Shown piece after piece: positions 50,198-59,027 of a DNA stretch of 64,000 bases (the first letter of the stretch is position 1; each line of letters begins with the position of its first letter). The stretch is from Burkholderiaceae bacterium. Its GTDB lineage: Bacteria; Pseudomonadota; Gammaproteobacteria; Burkholderiales; Burkholderiaceae_A. The position numbers and the translations under genes were made by a program. The DNA is taken from NCBI GenBank assembly GCA_004214155.1, contig SGYQ01000007.1, forward strand, positions 1-64,000, in the 5' to 3' direction. Below the pieces are notes generated by a model. The model ran no database searches and was not told where the DNA came from. It saw nothing but the letters and a program-made list of their open reading frames with translations.

Positions 50198-52198
50198 TTA
50201 CTCCGCATTTCTTGCAATCCTAAACCCAACATCTTCCCTCTTTCCTATCAATCCCTCACGGTAAGATGCCCGTAATTCAGTAACACTACTAGACTTCCAA
50301 CTAGATCCTTTTATAACATTTGACTTTGAAGGACGGCTATTTACTAAATCTTCATATATTTTTTTACTATCGTAAGGGTTCAGTGAATAATAGTCACCCA
50401 CCCACTCACTCACATTTCCAAACATGTCAAAAAGCCCATTTTTTTCTGCAGCAAAACTCTTTACAGGAGCAATTTCCGCATGACTATCAGTATACCGTGC
50501 AACATAACCCTTCGTAATTCCCTTTGCTGATTCGTCAGCGATATTGCCTGCCCCAGAAGGGATTTTATTTCTATTTCCCCAAGAATAGATAGTAGGTGCT
50601 CTTTTCTTAAACTTTCGACTTACCCACTCCCATTCAGATTCACTTGGCAAACGGTACCCATCAGAATTCTTTGAAAAAACCACACCGTTTCCTCGAATTG
50701 TGTAATACGGTTTCAATCCTTCTCTCTTACTTAACTCGTTACAGAATCTTACCGCCTCAATCCATGTCACATTGGTAACTGGTAGGTTTGAGGATTTACC
50801 TTTTCCAACAATTTGCTGGTACTGCTTTTCCGTCACCTCGTGCTCAGCGACATAAAACGCTCTACTCATTTTCACACTTCGCAAAAACTCATTAGCTCTT
50901 TGACCAACTTCATTTCTAGGCGCCCCAAGAATAGCAACATCTCCCCGTGGTTTAAACAAACGCATTGCCATTGCAATTGATGACACACTATACCTTTTTT
51001 TCTGTTGCGCTCTTTTCTGCTCTATAACACTAACCAATGTTTTTTCAATATATACCTTTTGATCTTTTTCCGGTTTCACAGAAAATTTTTCATCTACGTA
51101 CCCATTCTTTCTTAGTACTACCTCGTGGGAAATTACAGGGAGCTCTATGGTTAAAGGAGTATTCCCCATATTTTTTTTATTAATGTAAACATTAGAACCT
51201 GGTTTGGAATTCAAAACTACTGTACCTTGAGCACCCTCTAAGTTGACTGCAACTTTTTTCCCGACATAATCTCTAGGATAAAATCGCACACTTTTTCTAG
51301 CGAACCCTTTTTTTTCATACGATACTACGTACTCTTTATCAGGGGAGAGAGAAAACGATTTACCGGGATCGCTCTTTTTCCCACCAAAGATAAAAACTCC
51401 TCCCTTAGGAAAAACATCAAATTGTACTGTTACGTTATCCTTACTTAGTCGGATAGTCTTTACAAGAGAATTTTTTCCATATGGCAAATTAATTTTCTCT
51501 TGATAACTTTTATAACTTTTTTTATTTACTAACACCTCATACTGACCAGAGAAAAGAGTTGTTTTCGCTACTTCAGTGTCTTTGTATGATTTTCCATTAA
51601 TCATAATTTCACCGGGACCATTTTCGAGCTGAACAATTAGTTCGGACATTGACCTCTCTACCTCAAAAGTTTTCTCTACAACTTTGCCAACACCTAAAGA
51701 GAAATCAAATTGAATTGGTTTAAAAAACTTTGATTCGATTGTTAACTGATATTCTCCCGATTCGAGATCCGACTGAAACTTATTTCCAACGGCTACCACA
51801 TCGTCAGACAATATCCATTTAACGTCAGGAAAATTAGAAGATACGTTCAAATTAACACCCGATGGTTGTGGCAATAAAGTTACACTAAAAACCCTATTAT
51901 TTTCATTTTCTCCTAAATCAATTATTTTCTTTTGATAACCTGGAGCCTCAACCTGTACAGAAATTGCATCTGATAATTTTATAATTTTCGAGCCAAGTGA
52001 AAAACCAGTCCCAGATTTTATGGATAAGGTGGAGAGACTACTTATCTCAGAAGGAAGGACCTTTATTGAAATAGCACTAGTATAGAGAAAGAACCCCGCT
52101 AAAATAATCCCTATAACCCCAGCAAATAATGATAATTTGCTATATAAAGAAAGTTGCTTATCTCTTGCCTGTTTTAACTCTTCTTCAAATCCGCTCAT
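50198..52198 (-). CDS. Membrane-anchored PEGA-repeat protein with C-terminal FGE-sulfatase/SUMF1-like domain
   Basis: N-terminal TM; GTVVLNSKPGSNVYINKKNMGNTPLTIELP (PEGA); EHEVTEKQYQQIVG...GYRLPSESEWEWVSR...NGLFDMFGNVSEWVGD...FRIARNAE (FGE). Confidence 0.85.
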   Translation of the reverse strand: MSGFEEELKQARDKQLSLYSKLSLFAGVIGIILAGFFLYTSAISIKVLPSEISSLSTLSIKSGTGFSLGSKIIKLSDAISVQVEAPGYQKKIIDLGENENNRVFSVTLLPQPSGVNLNVSSNFPDVKWILSDDVVAVGNKFQSDLESGEYQLTIESKFFKPIQFDFSLGVGKVVEKTFEVERSMSELIVQLENGPGEIMINGKSYKDTEVAKTTLFSGQYEVLVNKKSYKSYQEKINLPYGKNSLVKTIRLSKDNVTVQFDVFPKGGVFIFGGKKSDPGKSFSLSPDKEYVVSYEKKGFARKSVRFYPRDYVGKKVAVNLEGAQGTVVLNSKPGSNVYINKKNMGNTPLTIELPVISHEVVLRKNGYVDEKFSVKPEKDQKVYIEKTLVSVIEQKRAQQKKRYSVSSIAMAMRLFKPRGDVAILGAPRNEVGQRANEFLRSVKMSRAFYVAEHEVTEKQYQQIVGKGKSSNLPVTNVTWIEAVRFCNELSKREGLKPYYTIRGNGVVFSKNSDGYRLPSESEWEWVSRKFKKRAPTIYSWGNRNKIPSGAGNIADESAKGITKGYVARYTDSHAEIAPVKSFAAEKNGLFDMFGNVSEWVGDYYSLNPYDSKKIYEDLVNSRPSKSNVIKGSSWKSSSVTELRASYREGLIGKREDVGFRIARNAE

Positions 52199-53666
52199 CT
52201 GTTCTGATATCAAAGGAAAGGTTATTTTTGTTTTTTGGGTCAATCGATATGGACACACTCTTCGATTTATAACCCTCTCTAGAGGCTTCTAAAACATAAT
52301 TTCCAGCAGACAATTTAATAGTTTTTTCCTTAAACGTACCCACTACACCTACCCTTCTGACAATAACTTTTGATTTTCCGTCAGACACCAACATCACATC
52401 AAGCTTTTTAGAATATTCCTCTAAAACCTTTTGTAATTGAATAAGTCTAGTATTCAATGAAGGACTTAGCTCTTCGACTCTATCAGATGCAGAAACAAAT
52501 TGATTCATACGCTTTCGGCTCTTCTGCTTCAAGAGTATATCCTTGTTAGCAAGCACTTTTTCCACCTCATCTTGAATAAGCACTATTTCCTTAGCAATTT
52601 TCAATTCACCCTTTAAATAATCATTATCTTTATCCATAAGACTCGCCTTTTGTAAGGCATCCAGTCTTGGCTTCCATTGATCATCCGCTTTATGCTTATT
52701 AGCAATATCTACTAGCTTTTCAATTTTTATACGTAATTCAGCTGTTTGTATTTTTTGATCTAGATTTTTAATATCTATATTTTGAGGATCAATTCGTCTT
52801 GCTTTGCCCAAAATCTCTTTTGCCTCTGCGTATCTCCCATCCTCAAATGCTTTATGTGTTTTTTCGAGTAAATTGTTTAACCTTCCCGTTCTCATCTGAG
52901 AATTTAAGTAACTTAATCTATTTTTATATTCCGAATTCTTCGGCAAAATCTGTAGAATTTTTTCTAACTCTTTAATCTCATCTTTGTACCTTCCGGCATT
53001 TTTTAATGTTGCTATGGAATTCTCGATATCAATAATTTCCGGCAGTTTTAAAATTTGCTTTTGTAGTCTTTCTGCTTCATCAGTCTTTTTAACCTCAATT
53101 GTTTTAGTAATAGAATCAGATGCATTTTGTAAGTCCCGAGCTACGAAATAGGCATTTGCCTTTTTGAAATATTTTGTATATTCTTCTTCCCGCTCCTTGA
53201 AATACGTTTTAGCAAGAGAACTAGCACCATTTATTTTTTCCAGCGCTACTAGGTAATTTTTCTGCGAATAGTCATTTAACGATTTGTTTTTTTTCTCAAC
53301 TATTTTGACCAACTCATTGCTTTTCCATTTCGTGTTTCCAGCATCTTCTATCTTGTCTGCGTAAGTAGCTTCGAATTCTTCTAGTTTAGACTCATATTTA
53401 TTTTTTACTTTTTCATCATCTCCGTTAGAGGGAGACTTAGTGATGATACTATCAGGGACTGCTTTTTCTGGATTTTTTAAACTCTCCGGATTTTTTTTAT
53501 CGGAGATTTGTTCGGTCTGAGATAGACTCGCGACGATATCATCAATGAAAAATAAATAAGCAGTAACTAAAACTAAACCCGCAAGAAAAAATCCAATGAT
53601 CAATACAAAGTTTTGTTTATTTTGATTTTTAGCGGATTCTAGTTGAGAGCCTAACTCTTCTTTCAC
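52185..53666 (-). CDS. Membrane-anchored TPR/coiled-coil protein with C-terminal PEGA-like domain
   Basis: N-terminal TM NFVLIIGFFLAGLVLVTAYLFF; helical repeats; KTIKLSAGNYVLEASREGYKSKSVSISID. Confidence 0.7.
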   Translation of the reverse strand: MKEELGSQLESAKNQNKQNFVLIIGFFLAGLVLVTAYLFFIDDIVASLSQTEQISDKKNPESLKNPEKAVPDSIITKSPSNGDDEKVKNKYESKLEEFEATYADKIEDAGNTKWKSNELVKIVEKKNKSLNDYSQKNYLVALEKINGASSLAKTYFKEREEEYTKYFKKANAYFVARDLQNASDSITKTIEVKKTDEAERLQKQILKLPEIIDIENSIATLKNAGRYKDEIKELEKILQILPKNSEYKNRLSYLNSQMRTGRLNNLLEKTHKAFEDGRYAEAKEILGKARRIDPQNIDIKNLDQKIQTAELRIKIEKLVDIANKHKADDQWKPRLDALQKASLMDKDNDYLKGELKIAKEIVLIQDEVEKVLANKDILLKQKSRKRMNQFVSASDRVEELSPSLNTRLIQLQKVLEEYSKKLDVMLVSDGKSKVIVRRVGVVGTFKEKTIKLSAGNYVLEASREGYKSKSVSISIDPKNKNNLSFDIRTDERI

Positions 53667-54932
53667 CTACAACTGGACCTCTGGAGTTTTTTCAACTGCA
53701 TAAATTTCTTTTAGGAAAACCCTCCACTTAGTAAACTGCTCCTTCGCATCACCCGTTAATTCTTGTGTTTTTTCTTCAAACTCCACAACTTGAGGAGACA
53801 ATGCAATATCAACAGATTGTCCTAATTCTTCTAATGCTTCTGCATGTATTTTTGCCTCTTTATTTTTTTTAAAACTGTTCCCTATCATTGCCGCACCTGC
53901 AACACCTGCAGCAACTGCTCCAATAGCTCCAGCCGCATCCTTTGTCGCGTTGTAATCTTTGTCATTTGGATTCCCGCCAGCTCCTGCAGCTGCTACTGCA
54001 AGTCCCAGTAAAAGAGCTCCAACGATAGCATCTCCTGTAGCTTTTGATTTTGCTTTTTCAATTGCAAGCGCTTCAAGATGACTTTGCTCCTGCCACTCTA
54101 AATAAGAAACATTCATTTGCTCACTGAATTCACTGTAATGAGACTGAAGATTATCAATAAAAAGTTGGTCTCTAACTTTAATAGCTTGCACTCTTTTGTA
54201 CATTGGATCCGAATCACTCGGAAGCATTGTGAGTTTATATGCCTTTCCACCTATACCCAACATTCCAGCATCTTCATACGCAAGATACTGTTGAAACTTT
54301 TCATCTAAATAACTAGCTGCAAACCGAAGATCGGTAACCTTTTTAATTTCAGCCAGCTTTGAATCATCTTTTTTCATTAAAAGCTTTACAACATAACTAC
54401 TAATTTTCTTAAAAACAGGCTCATATGCATCTATGTTTTCGTTACGCGCGATTTCGTGAAATTTATCCGGCACTTCATAACTGAAAGACTTACTGCCCCA
54501 CTTGCGACCCGTGCTATCAGTGACAAGTACTTTTAATTTTAAATCTCTTCCATCAGATTGCTCTATCGTGCCTTGAACATAAATATCCGAACTAGCCCTC
54601 AAATCAGGAACTACTCTAACAGCGCCAAAACGGGATTCCTTTTCAAGCGTTTCTTTTAACATCCATGCAAATCGATTTGCTTCAGCATTTCGTAGCTCAG
54701 GCCAAACACCAAGCTCTTCCCATTTTGACTGATCTGCCGGTATACCAGGATCAAATGATGGTATTGCAACATCAATGAATTGCTTTCCTACCCCTTTAAA
54801 TGCAGGGTTCTCTTCCTCTAAAATTGTGGAGGATAATTTAGGGCCTACAAGAGGAATCTCCTTCATTGTGGCAACACAACCTGAAAGTAAAAATGAAACT
54901 AAAGTGATGTAAACCGTAATATTTCGAAACAT
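53667..54932 (-). CDS. Lipoprotein of unknown function, glycine/alanine-rich C-terminal segment
   Basis: Lipobox SFLLSGCVA; AIVGALLLGLAVAAAGAGG...AAGAIGAVAAGVAGAAMIG. Confidence 0.7.
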   Translation of the reverse strand: MFRNITVYITLVSFLLSGCVATMKEIPLVGPKLSSTILEEENPAFKGVGKQFIDVAIPSFDPGIPADQSKWEELGVWPELRNAEANRFAWMLKETLEKESRFGAVRVVPDLRASSDIYVQGTIEQSDGRDLKLKVLVTDSTGRKWGSKSFSYEVPDKFHEIARNENIDAYEPVFKKISSYVVKLLMKKDDSKLAEIKKVTDLRFAASYLDEKFQQYLAYEDAGMLGIGGKAYKLTMLPSDSDPMYKRVQAIKVRDQLFIDNLQSHYSEFSEQMNVSYLEWQEQSHLEALAIEKAKSKATGDAIVGALLLGLAVAAAGAGGNPNDKDYNATKDAAGAIGAVAAGVAGAAMIGNSFKKNKEAKIHAEALEELGQSVDIALSPQVVEFEEKTQELTGDAKEQFTKWRVFLKEIYAVEKTPEVQL

Positions 54933-54961
54933 TCCCTTACCCTCTCTTTAATCCAAAAATG

Positions 54962-55632
54962 CTATTTTTCCGATAAACCCTTATATCTTCGATACTCATT
55001 CCACAACTTCTTTTTCTTTTGAGGATCTTTTTCTGCTATCGCAGCTTGCCTTAACTGCGCCTCCACTACAGAATCATTATCTGCAGGAGGTATATCTTCT
55101 GGAAGCTTCCCATTGTCGCTAAATTTGTCATTTTTTTCAACATTTCCACTTGTCAAGCTATCTGTTTGTGTAGCAGATTCCTCTGCGCTTTCCTGATTAC
55201 CAGATGCACTCTGATTTGACTCACTAGCTTTTTCGGTGCCCGATATACCCTTACTCGGACTTGACGCGTCAGATTGAGACGAGCCTTGCATTTGAGACCC
55301 ATTTCCGTCCACGCCACCTGATGAACTGCTCGCGGAATCTGCAGAAGAACCACCACCACCTCCTCCAGCTGAACCTCCCCCACCCCCGCTACTACTACTA
55401 GAACTACTGGAACTTTCAGAACAATGTTCAAACTCGCTCAGTGAGTCGTAAAATGCATCGTCCATTTCCTGAAGTTTTTCATTTATATCTGTAGTATCTG
55501 AATCTAATTCAATAGTGATATCTGAGCAATCCACTTCTTCAGTAATGCTTTTTTCCAGGGCATAAGAGTTCGACATCGTTAACGAAGTAAAAGAAAAAAA
55601 GACAAAAATTATTCCAAGTTGCTTCTTTCTCA
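54962..55632 (-). CDS. Secreted Ser/Gly-rich low-complexity protein
   Basis: Signal peptide; CSESSSSSSSSSGGGGGSAGGGGGGSSADSASSSSGG; start at MRKKQLG is approximate. Confidence 0.6.
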
Positions 55633-55643
55633 TTTTGCCTGCC

Positions 55644-55847
55644 TTATGGAGGACAGTCTCCTCCACGTTGTTTTCTATTGTGACAATGGTACTCACCAGT
55701 TTTTCTATTAAAGTGACAACCACATTTGTCGGTACCACCACTATGCTGAACTACTTGCTTTGAACAATTTTTAAGGTGGGTTTCTTCATGGCTATAAACC
55801 GAAAAAGGAGATACTACAATAAGAAATAGAAATAAGCCTTTTTTCAT
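55644..55847 (-). CDS. Small secreted Cys/His-rich protein
   Basis: MKKGLFLFLIVVSPFSVYSHEETHLKNCSKQVVQHSGGTDKCGCHFNRKTGEYHCHNRKQRGGDCPP. Confidence 0.65.
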   Translation of the reverse strand: MKKGLFLFLIVVSPFSVYSHEETHLKNCSKQVVQHSGGTDKCGCHFNRKTGEYHCHNRKQRGGDCPP

Positions 55848-55883
55848 ATTTTGAAATCCATAAAATGTACAAAAACTACCCAG

Positions 55884-58016
55884 TTAAACTGGCATCCAAA
55901 TCCCTGATTCAATTTGTGGTGCAACCAACGATATATTTTCTGGAGACTCTGCAAAAAATACTAAAGTCGTTTCCCAGTCAGTTGTTCCTTGCTCAAATCT
56001 ATCTTTATAATAATCGACTTCAAATTCTTGTGGGGTTCTTCCTAGAACATTCTGGTACAGAAGGTTAATATATTCTTCTTCTGTAGGGTTTTCTCCGTAC
56101 TGAGTTTTAAACTCAGGCGATGCAATAAAGTTAGCTGCTACCTGCGTGATTGATAGTCCATTACTTTCCATATCATTCATATGATATGCAACACCCGGCA
56201 TGTCTGGTGTACGCGCAAAAGCTGCTTGATATAGTCTGTAGGCCTGGCCTGCAGTCTCACCAGCATCAATATCTAGTGCGATGTTCATCGTAATATTACC
56301 ATTTATACCAAATTCAATTCTTTCTACGTCATGCAAAATATCAGTCCCTCTTGAATTACCACCAGCATTAATATGACTCAGACGGAAAACCCCGGGCTCA
56401 ATGTTTTCAATATCCCATGTACCATACTTGTCATGCCACCAATCTATAAAATAGACATCTAATCCATTTCCAGCATAAATCAAATCATCGCCCTGCGAGT
56501 TGTGTATCCTATCATCACCATTTAAGCCTCGAACAATATCGTCTCCCCCTTGAGGATGAAAGATGTCATTACCTACTCCTCCATATAAAATATTCGTGTC
56601 TTCATCCCCATTTACTTCTAATCTATCCTCATTAGTCGTATCTAATAGGACTCCACTAATTTCTTTATTCCCGATACGGATAGAAAATGTCTCGTCTCCC
56701 TCCGTAATATTATCTCCCGCAAAATGAAGTGTAACTGTATGTTCGATCTCAGAACCCATTTTTTCTAAGTAGTGCCCTTCATCCGAATAAAACGACCCTT
56801 CCTCTCCCGGGAATGAGCTTGCACTGTATAACTTGAGATTCCCAGTCAACTCCGTGATGTCGTGGTCGTCGAAATACCATTTCCTTTCTTGAAAATCTTG
56901 TGGACTCAATCCAGAAATTGAGTAGTCCACGACGGTATCAGATTCACCAGAGTAATATATACTGCAAAAATACCATCTCCCTTCAGGAGAATTTTGAGTT
57001 TGTCCCGGGGTAAGCTCAAATCTAATGTTTTCGTAATTTATCGCATAAGAGGTATCATTTACTAAAATACTAGACGTTACGTTATTCACTGTTAAATTTA
57101 ATTGTTCCGTACCCTCAGTCTTATTATCATTCAAAAGGCTGATATTAATTGTAGATGTACCATCACTTCCAACTACAGATTGTCCAACCAGCGAATTAGA
57201 CAGTATGTCGTCTACTTGCAACCCCGATATCGAATAATCAAATATTGAACCTGCTGGTAAATTTGTTGACACTTGAAATGATGCGGTTTCCCCTTCGTTA
57301 ACACTGTTTTGTAATGCCCTGACGCTGTGACTAGGTACATTGGTCTGATTCAAATCGTTAGAACTTAAAGCATTTTCCAACCAATATCTGTGGCCTTCCA
57401 TGGCAGTTAACCATGATCCAGTAGAGACTATGCCAACAGCATATACGCCTGTTGAATCTTGATAAAAAACTGGACCTCCAGAATTTCCCGGATTAATCTC
57501 GAGATTTGAAATGCTAATAAAATTATCAACAATGTTTTTTGACGCAAACCCGGAATCATACATCGGTTGAGTCCCGTAACCACCTGGATGTCCTATAACC
57601 TCAACTGCTCCTGATGAAAAATTCCAATCTATACCAAAAGACCCATAGGTATCTGCCAGGTTTGTATCCATGCTAAGCAAAGCAATATCGAGTTCAGAGC
57701 CTGCTTGCGAAAGAAAACGAAAATCCCCTGCAAGTAGGTATCCGTCGTTGTTGGGGTCAAAATTCGGAAAATACTCTACTTTATTTGGTCTATAAAAAAC
57801 ATTATTAAAATCATCAGGGTCATAGGAAGGATAAACTTTTATTGAATCTGCTACTCGGCCAAAATGACCATCGTAAATTACATGCGCAGCGGTAAGAACA
57901 TCATTATTTTGACCGACTATAAATCCGGTACCTATGTATGTTTGGTTCCCCCAAGTGCTCTCAATAAAACAAACAGCAGTGGCAGGGTATAAATCATCAT
58001 TAATTTCATAACTCAT
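55884..58016 (-). CDS. Secreted trypsin-like serine protease with Calx-beta-like, RTX and DUF4214-like regions
   Basis: Triad motifs LTAAHVIYDG, ELDIALLSMD, NPGNSGGPVF; EGTEQLNLTV/EGDETFSIRIGN; GGVGNDIFHPQGGDDIVRGLNGDDRI; DUF4214 C-terminus. Confidence 0.85.
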   Translation of the reverse strand: MSYEINDDLYPATAVCFIESTWGNQTYIGTGFIVGQNNDVLTAAHVIYDGHFGRVADSIKVYPSYDPDDFNNVFYRPNKVEYFPNFDPNNDGYLLAGDFRFLSQAGSELDIALLSMDTNLADTYGSFGIDWNFSSGAVEVIGHPGGYGTQPMYDSGFASKNIVDNFISISNLEINPGNSGGPVFYQDSTGVYAVGIVSTGSWLTAMEGHRYWLENALSSNDLNQTNVPSHSVRALQNSVNEGETASFQVSTNLPAGSIFDYSISGLQVDDILSNSLVGQSVVGSDGTSTINISLLNDNKTEGTEQLNLTVNNVTSSILVNDTSYAINYENIRFELTPGQTQNSPEGRWYFCSIYYSGESDTVVDYSISGLSPQDFQERKWYFDDHDITELTGNLKLYSASSFPGEEGSFYSDEGHYLEKMGSEIEHTVTLHFAGDNITEGDETFSIRIGNKEISGVLLDTTNEDRLEVNGDEDTNILYGGVGNDIFHPQGGDDIVRGLNGDDRIHNSQGDDLIYAGNGLDVYFIDWWHDKYGTWDIENIEPGVFRLSHINAGGNSRGTDILHDVERIEFGINGNITMNIALDIDAGETAGQAYRLYQAAFARTPDMPGVAYHMNDMESNGLSITQVAANFIASPEFKTQYGENPTEEEYINLLYQNVLGRTPQEFEVDYYKDRFEQGTTDWETTLVFFAESPENISLVAPQIESGIWMPV
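56148..56279 (-). repeat. Paralogous DUF4214 segment, copy B
   Basis: Encodes ALDIDAGETAGQAYRLYQAAFARTPDMPGVAYHMNDMESNGLSI, identical to copy A. Confidence 0.85.
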
Positions 58017-58292
58017 TCATCTACTTTCCGTACTCATACAAATTTAATATATTGAACCAAACAATTTTAATTATCACAAACTCACTACGATTACTCTTCA
58101 ACTTAATTGCATTGAGTTTAGAAAAAACTGTATTAACTTTTATCGTAGTAAAAAAAATTATGTTACCCAATTGTTTGAGCATTTCCGAGTGTATATAGGT
58201 AGCGGGACTCCTAAACAGATTTAGGGGGTACCCCATGGGTGGGGGTCTGGTATCAAGAATTTGTGATGGGGGTGGGGTCTTGCAAAGGAATT

Positions 58293-58316
58293 GTGTGGGT
58301 CAAAGTGTGGGTCAAA
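58293..58316 (+). repeat. Tandem 12-bp repeat GTGTGGGTCAAA x2
   Basis: gtgtgggtcaaagtgtgggtcaaa, 50 bp from the tRNA-Ser 3' end. Confidence 0.9.
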
Positions 58317-58366
58317 ATGTTGCTTATTTAAAACAATGGCTTAATAAAGCCAAAAAAAGACTTGCG

Positions 58367-58456
58367 TGGCGGAGGGTGTGAGATTCGAACTCACGGAGAG
58401 GTTGCCCCCTCGCTGGTTTTCAAGACCAGTGCAATCGACCACTCTGCCAACCCTCC
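58367..58456 (-). tRNA. tRNA-Ser (UGA)
   Basis: Reverse complement GGAGGGTTGGCAGAGTGGTCGATTGCACTGGTCTTGAAAACCAGCGAGGGGGCAACCTCTCCGTGAGTTCGAATCTCACACCCTCCGCCA. Confidence 0.96.
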
Positions 58457-58512
58457 AACGCCTTTGATTATACATTAGCAATTTTAATGAAGCGCATCTG
58501 TGATAATAACTA

Positions 58513-58728
58513 CTAACGCCTTTCACCGGATAATTCGTGAAAGTCTTTAATACCTTTAGCTCCAAAAACTTTGTACAACTGAACTAAAAACAATCCTTGT
58601 TTTCGAATCGAATCTCTAGAATCTTGTATCACAGGACAATGAAATATTAGAAAAAACGCTACTATTGCGCTTAATAAAAACATACTAAGGGCAAACATAT
58701 TCAATTCTTTTTTTAAACTTTTTTTCAT
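58513..58728 (-). CDS. Small membrane protein, unknown
   Basis: 71 aa, one hydrophobic segment FALSMFLLSAIVAFFLIF. Confidence 0.45.
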   Translation of the reverse strand: MKKSLKKELNMFALSMFLLSAIVAFFLIFHCPVIQDSRDSIRKQGLFLVQLYKVFGAKGIKDFHELSGERR

Positions 58729-58739
58729 CTGTAAACTAC

Positions 58740-59027
58740 TTATTTTTCAGTTGCTTTTGTTTCGGATGCTTTTTCTTCCGCTATTTTGGTATTTTTACTC
58801 TCGACACTTTTTGCCATTTGCTCGCTTTCTTTCGCCTCTGGGGTCTTCAGTTTTTCCTTCTGTGTTGTTTCTTTTGTTTCGTCTTTCAGGGACTTAGGTT
58901 TGTTTAAGTCAAATTTCGTAACTAAATATTCATCTAAGCGCTTAGTTGCTTCCCGCACCTCTTCTTCTCTCTTTAAATTATGCCTGGTCAAATCCGAAAT
59001 AGGCTCTTTTTTATCCTCCCTACCCAT
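58740..59027 (-). CDS. Hypothetical Lys/Glu-rich protein
   Basis: 95 aa charged low-complexity ORF, start overlaps the end of the NUDIX gene. Confidence 0.45.
   Translation of the reverse strand: MGREDKKEPISDLTRHNLKREEEVREATKRLDEYLVTKFDLNKPKSLKDETKETTQKEKLKTPEAKESEQMAKSVESKNTKIAEEKASETKATEK

Noticed and set aside
58341-58565. 74-aa minus ORF across tRNA-Ser
   Set aside because: Overlaps the tRNA gene; spurious.
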